Assembly: GCA_015680635.1 (NCBI GenBank)
Contig: JAABOA010000725.1
Coordinates: forward strand, 1-11,422
Direction: 5' to 3'
Length of the DNA: 11,422 bases
From: Lunasporangiospora selenospora
Lineage: Eukaryota > Mortierellomycota > Mortierellomycetes > Mortierellales > Mortierellaceae
Under the pieces are notes generated by a model that saw only the letters and a list, made by a program, of their open reading frames with translations, was not told the DNA's origin and made no database searches. A program made the position numbers and the translations under genes. This document shows positions 8,916 to 11,422 of the stretch, piece by piece (position 1 is the stretch's first letter; each line of letters begins with the position of its first letter).

Positions 8916-10850
8916 ATGTCAGACTCTCATCCCCAAGAGGCCCTTGCCAGGCATCGCGCCAGTAACAAGAGCCAAGCGGAGCATTCAGATTTGGACACGG
9001 ACTATGAACGGCTCATGGAAGACGAATGGACCGGGGATGAGCCACAGTCACCGCCCCAGGCAATGAGAGATGCTTCGGCAGTCGTCCCAGAACTTCATAC
9101 CGATTTCCTTTCAAGGCAGGGTGAATTCTCTGGGGGCTCGTCATCGTCCATGGGCTCGCCTTCTTCGTCCGAATCAGAATTCTCTCTCCTGAACCCATCC
9201 GCTTCATCCACCGACCAGAGTCGCAAAAACTCGCTTTCGGGCTCATTGGGCTTTCATCACATTCAACTTACGCCCACTCAGACCATGGACCCCAGCATCG
9301 AAACGTCATCTCTAGGTAGCTTCAACAACCGAACGAACTAACTAATCGCCCATTTTCCCTCTTGCCAAGAAACATGCATGGCCCGAGACGATTCTCTGAC
9401 AGCCGACTCGATTGTTTTTTTTTCTTCCTTCTTTTCTTTAGACCAGAGTGGTGCCAGCTCTTCCGAGAGACTTGACTCTGCCAGCAAACAGCGCCTCGAA
9501 CCAAGAAGTGAGATCAAAGTAGCCGCCGAGGCAGTAGTAGAAGCGGTCAAGCCTGTGGCAACGCCAAGAGCGGAGCCCGCAGCTGGTCCTGGCTCTCCTC
9601 CAGCTCGCTATAGAACAACAGTCGAAGACACAGCAAGCAACAGTGACGATGAACGGAACCATGAGTCGACCGGTCTACGCCAAAGAGTTCATGCTCGACC
9701 TTCGACCTTGACTCGGGATTCGTCTTCGACAACAATGCCAGGCGCTTATTCCACAGAGTCGACATCAGGATCTACTTCTCCACACCAGGAACAACCTACT
9801 GCGCACACACCTGTTGCACCACCACCTCCTCCACCACATGATCAGCCTGTGCCTGTGGAAGAAAGGCAGTGTAGAATCTGTTTGGGCGGAGCGGATGAGG
9901 AAGATACACTTGGAAGACTGATTTCACCATGTTTATGCAAGGGATCCATGAAATATGTGCACGTTGAATGGTATGTTCACTTGAGCTTCTTTCTACCACA
10001 GAGATGACTACCTTGTCAAGCAACACTCCCCCCCCCCTCCCCCTTTTTTTTCTAGTTGAGCAAGAAAGAGACTATTCACCTTGAGATCATATTCTTTTCT
10101 ACACCACCAGCCTAAATGCCTGGAGAGCGAGGAGTCCAAAGCGGGAGAGTCATTACAAATGCGACACCTGTGGCTACTCCTTCTCCTTCCGTCGAACGAG
10201 TTTTGCACGCTACCTAGGACATCCGCTGACCGTCTTTGTGCTGACGATTCTCGTTTTTGTCGCGGTCGTGTTTGCGGCGGGATTTGCGATGAAGCTGATT
10301 CTTTATCTGTTTATGGACGAGCCTCAAGAGTTTATATATCATGTCAATCTGTATGTTTTTTCTTGATCACCACTGAAAAAGGGGAGGGGAGGGGGCTGTA
10401 GACTCGTGAAGGATCATTGACCAGGACTATTCTTTTATTATTATTATTACTAGGGATGATTTTGACGACAAGGACTTGGCGCGAATGAGAAAAGAGTTGC
10501 TTATTTTCAAAACACCGGACAGCTTGCGGGCAGTGTTCCATATCGACAAGACGCACATGGTCTTTGGATCCTTCTTTGTCAGCGTCATTGGATTCTTGCA
10601 GTTGCTAATCTCCACGGTCTGGATCGGAGGTGGAGGTGGAGGCATTTTCAGAATTGGAAGCTTTGGGATTGGTGGTGGTGGAAGGAGAAGGGGTGAACGA
10701 CAACGTGAGGGTGGTGTTGGGGGTGCGCTCTTGGTCGTGGTGCTTATCTTTGGTATGTTCAAGTCGATTTACATGACCTATCAGTTTGTGCACCGCATGT
10801 CAAGAAAGGCACTGGAAAAGGCCGAGATGATGGTACTCGAGGTTCAGTAG
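8916..10850 (+). CDS. RING-CH (MARCH-type) membrane E3 ubiquitin ligase candidate
   Basis: Probably a membrane-bound ubiquitin ligase; RING-CH (C4HC3) domains recruit E2 enzymes. Exons: 8916-9315, 9442-9970, 10111-10350, 10454-10850; 521 residues. Residues 1-276 look disordered: Ser/Thr-, acidic- and Pro-rich, with a six-proline run near 255. RING-CH ligands are C277, C280, C297, C299, H307, C310, C327 and C330. C310 is rebuilt across intron 2 (TG joined to C), giving the typical HxxCLNAWR. Hydrophobic segments follow at about 349-370, 425-447 and 480-501. A Gly/Arg-rich stretch (448-480) separates the last two. The short tail is charged. I chose the ATG at 8916; the frame stays open upstream to an ATG at 8718, but that extension is low-complexity Phe/Leu/Ser from T-rich DNA. 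It has too few membrane spans for Doa10/MARCH6. Substrate and compartment are unknown. Confidence 0.88.
10028..10055 (+). promoter_or_regulatory. C/T tract with decoy 3' splice site in intron 2 of RING-CH gene
   Basis: The tract is C10, T, C5, T8, then CTAG. It looks like a strong polypyrimidine tract with an AG at 10054-10055, yet the acceptor that restores the RING is 55 nt further on at 10109-10110. Using the early AG would give Cys310 followed directly by TGA. Confidence 0.45.
10376..10395 (+). repeat. A5-G4-A-G4-A-G5 tract in intron 3 of RING-CH gene
   Basis: Purine-only tract inside intron 3 (10351-10453). It is complementary, with one bulge and one mismatch, to the C/T tract in intron 2 on the other side of exon 3. 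It also has three G-runs of four or more on the RNA strand, one short of a standard four-run quadruplex. Confidence 0.7.
10435..10449. repeat. (TTA)5 microsatellite in intron 3 of RING-CH gene
   Basis: Five TTA units lie directly before the intron 3 acceptor (AG at 10452-10453). It is a simple repeat without coding effect. Confidence 0.85.
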
Positions 10851-10937
10851 ATTAGGGAGATGTGCCTCTTATCCTGGTGCTTCTGACCAAGTCGCGGGTA
10901 CCCAGCCTAAGAAAAAGGTATTCAACACCTCGAGCTA

Positions 10938-10943
10938 AATAAA
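10938..10943 (+). terminator. Poly(A) signal of RING-CH gene
   Basis: AATAAA lies 87 nt after the stop codon of the RING-CH gene in an A/T-rich setting, a fitting place for the polyadenylation signal. Confidence 0.6.
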
Positions 10944-11422
10944 TATTATAAAAAAATCTCGCACTTGTATCCTTTTTACTTTTGTCAATGAAGGTAGTCA
11001 AGGAAGATAGAAAGGGCTCGGTTAATACCATGAGCGGACGGTAAACGTCGTGACCATTCTGTTGTGTTTGGGCTTTCATATGACAAGCACCAATCATCCT
11101 CAGCAGCTTACTGTGATTTCATCTACACCACGCTGCTTAACTAAATATGCCTTGTCATTGGTTCCTGGAACATTGGCAGAAAATTAAATGATCGAGCAGT
11201 AGTCGCAAGGTGTTGAAGGAGTGTAGGGGGGGGGGGTTCGAATAGGTTCTTCTATTCATTAGGTGTGTAATCCCACAGCACCTCAGTATGCCTTGGCTGT
11301 TGGAATGTTTTTTTTTTCATTGCAAAGAACAGTCTTTGCCTGCCGCTTCTGCTACCCATAAAGTTGTCAGTCCTGAAATGAACATGTTCCGCATTGGTAG
11401 TATACCTAGGACATAACTCGAG
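10944..11422. other. Downstream region without a supportable gene
   Basis: Neither strand shows a recognisable domain or a splice-consistent reading frame. The region has ATTGG near 11157, a G11 run at 11226-11236 and a T-run near 11308. It could be the start of the next intergenic region or promoter, but nothing decides this. The G11 run is also a likely place for sequencing length error. Confidence 0.5.

Noticed and set aside
10852-11097. Open frame of 81 codons on the - strand downstream of the RING-CH gene
   Set aside because: No recognisable motif; it overlaps the poly(A) region of the RING-CH gene and has no supporting exon further right.
11226-11246. tRNA T-loop-like GGTTCGAAT
   Set aside because: The flanking bases cannot form the five-pair T-stem (G-run against AGGTT) and no acceptor or anticodon arm fits around it.

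Overview
This is a piece of a eukaryotic, fungal-type nuclear genome. It holds four protein-coding genes, each broken by short spliceosomal introns (86-197 nt, GT...AG) with pyrimidine-rich 3' ends. No transposon, CRISPR array, tRNA or rRNA could be supported. Intron density, moderate base composition and protein style fit a filamentous or early-diverging fungus. A Mortierella-like Mucoromycota is my best guess, at low confidence. All splice junctions were inferred by reading frames across GT/AG sites and matching to family motifs recalled from general knowledge; no alignment or search was run.

Layout. (1) 1-1043 has no gene I can support. Its right part looks like the promoter and CT-rich leader of the next gene. 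(2) 1044-1639 (+) encodes a 132-residue stand-alone SCP2 (sterol carrier protein 2-like) protein ending in the peroxisomal signal AKL, with only four coding bases in its first exon. (3) 1773-6609 (-) encodes SMC1, the cohesin ATPase (9 exons, 1288 residues). It converges on the SCP2 gene with 133 bp between the stop codons. (4) 6610-7035 is a divergent intergenic promoter carrying a PAC-like GCGATGAG motif. (5) 7036-8435 (+) encodes RPF1, a Brix-domain 60S ribosome-biogenesis factor (5 exons, 299 residues). (6) 8916-10850 (+) encodes a RING-CH (MARCH-type) membrane E3 ubiquitin ligase candidate (4 exons, 521 residues) with a long disordered N-terminus and a Gly/Arg-rich loop between membrane segments. 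(7) 10851-11422 holds a poly(A) signal and otherwise no recognisable gene.

The four genes do not form a pathway. They cover peroxisomal lipid handling, chromosome cohesion, ribosome assembly and membrane ubiquitination, and are linked only by gene order: a convergent pair, a divergent pair and a tandem pair. I see no undescribed multi-gene system. The strongest unusual signal is in the RING-CH gene. A C-rich tract in intron 2 and a G-rich tract in intron 3 are complementary across a frame-neutral exon that carries the second half of the RING and the first membrane span. The C-rich tract also sits directly before a decoy splice acceptor that would cause immediate termination. This suggests a splicing switch or circular RNA and can be tested with RNA reads.
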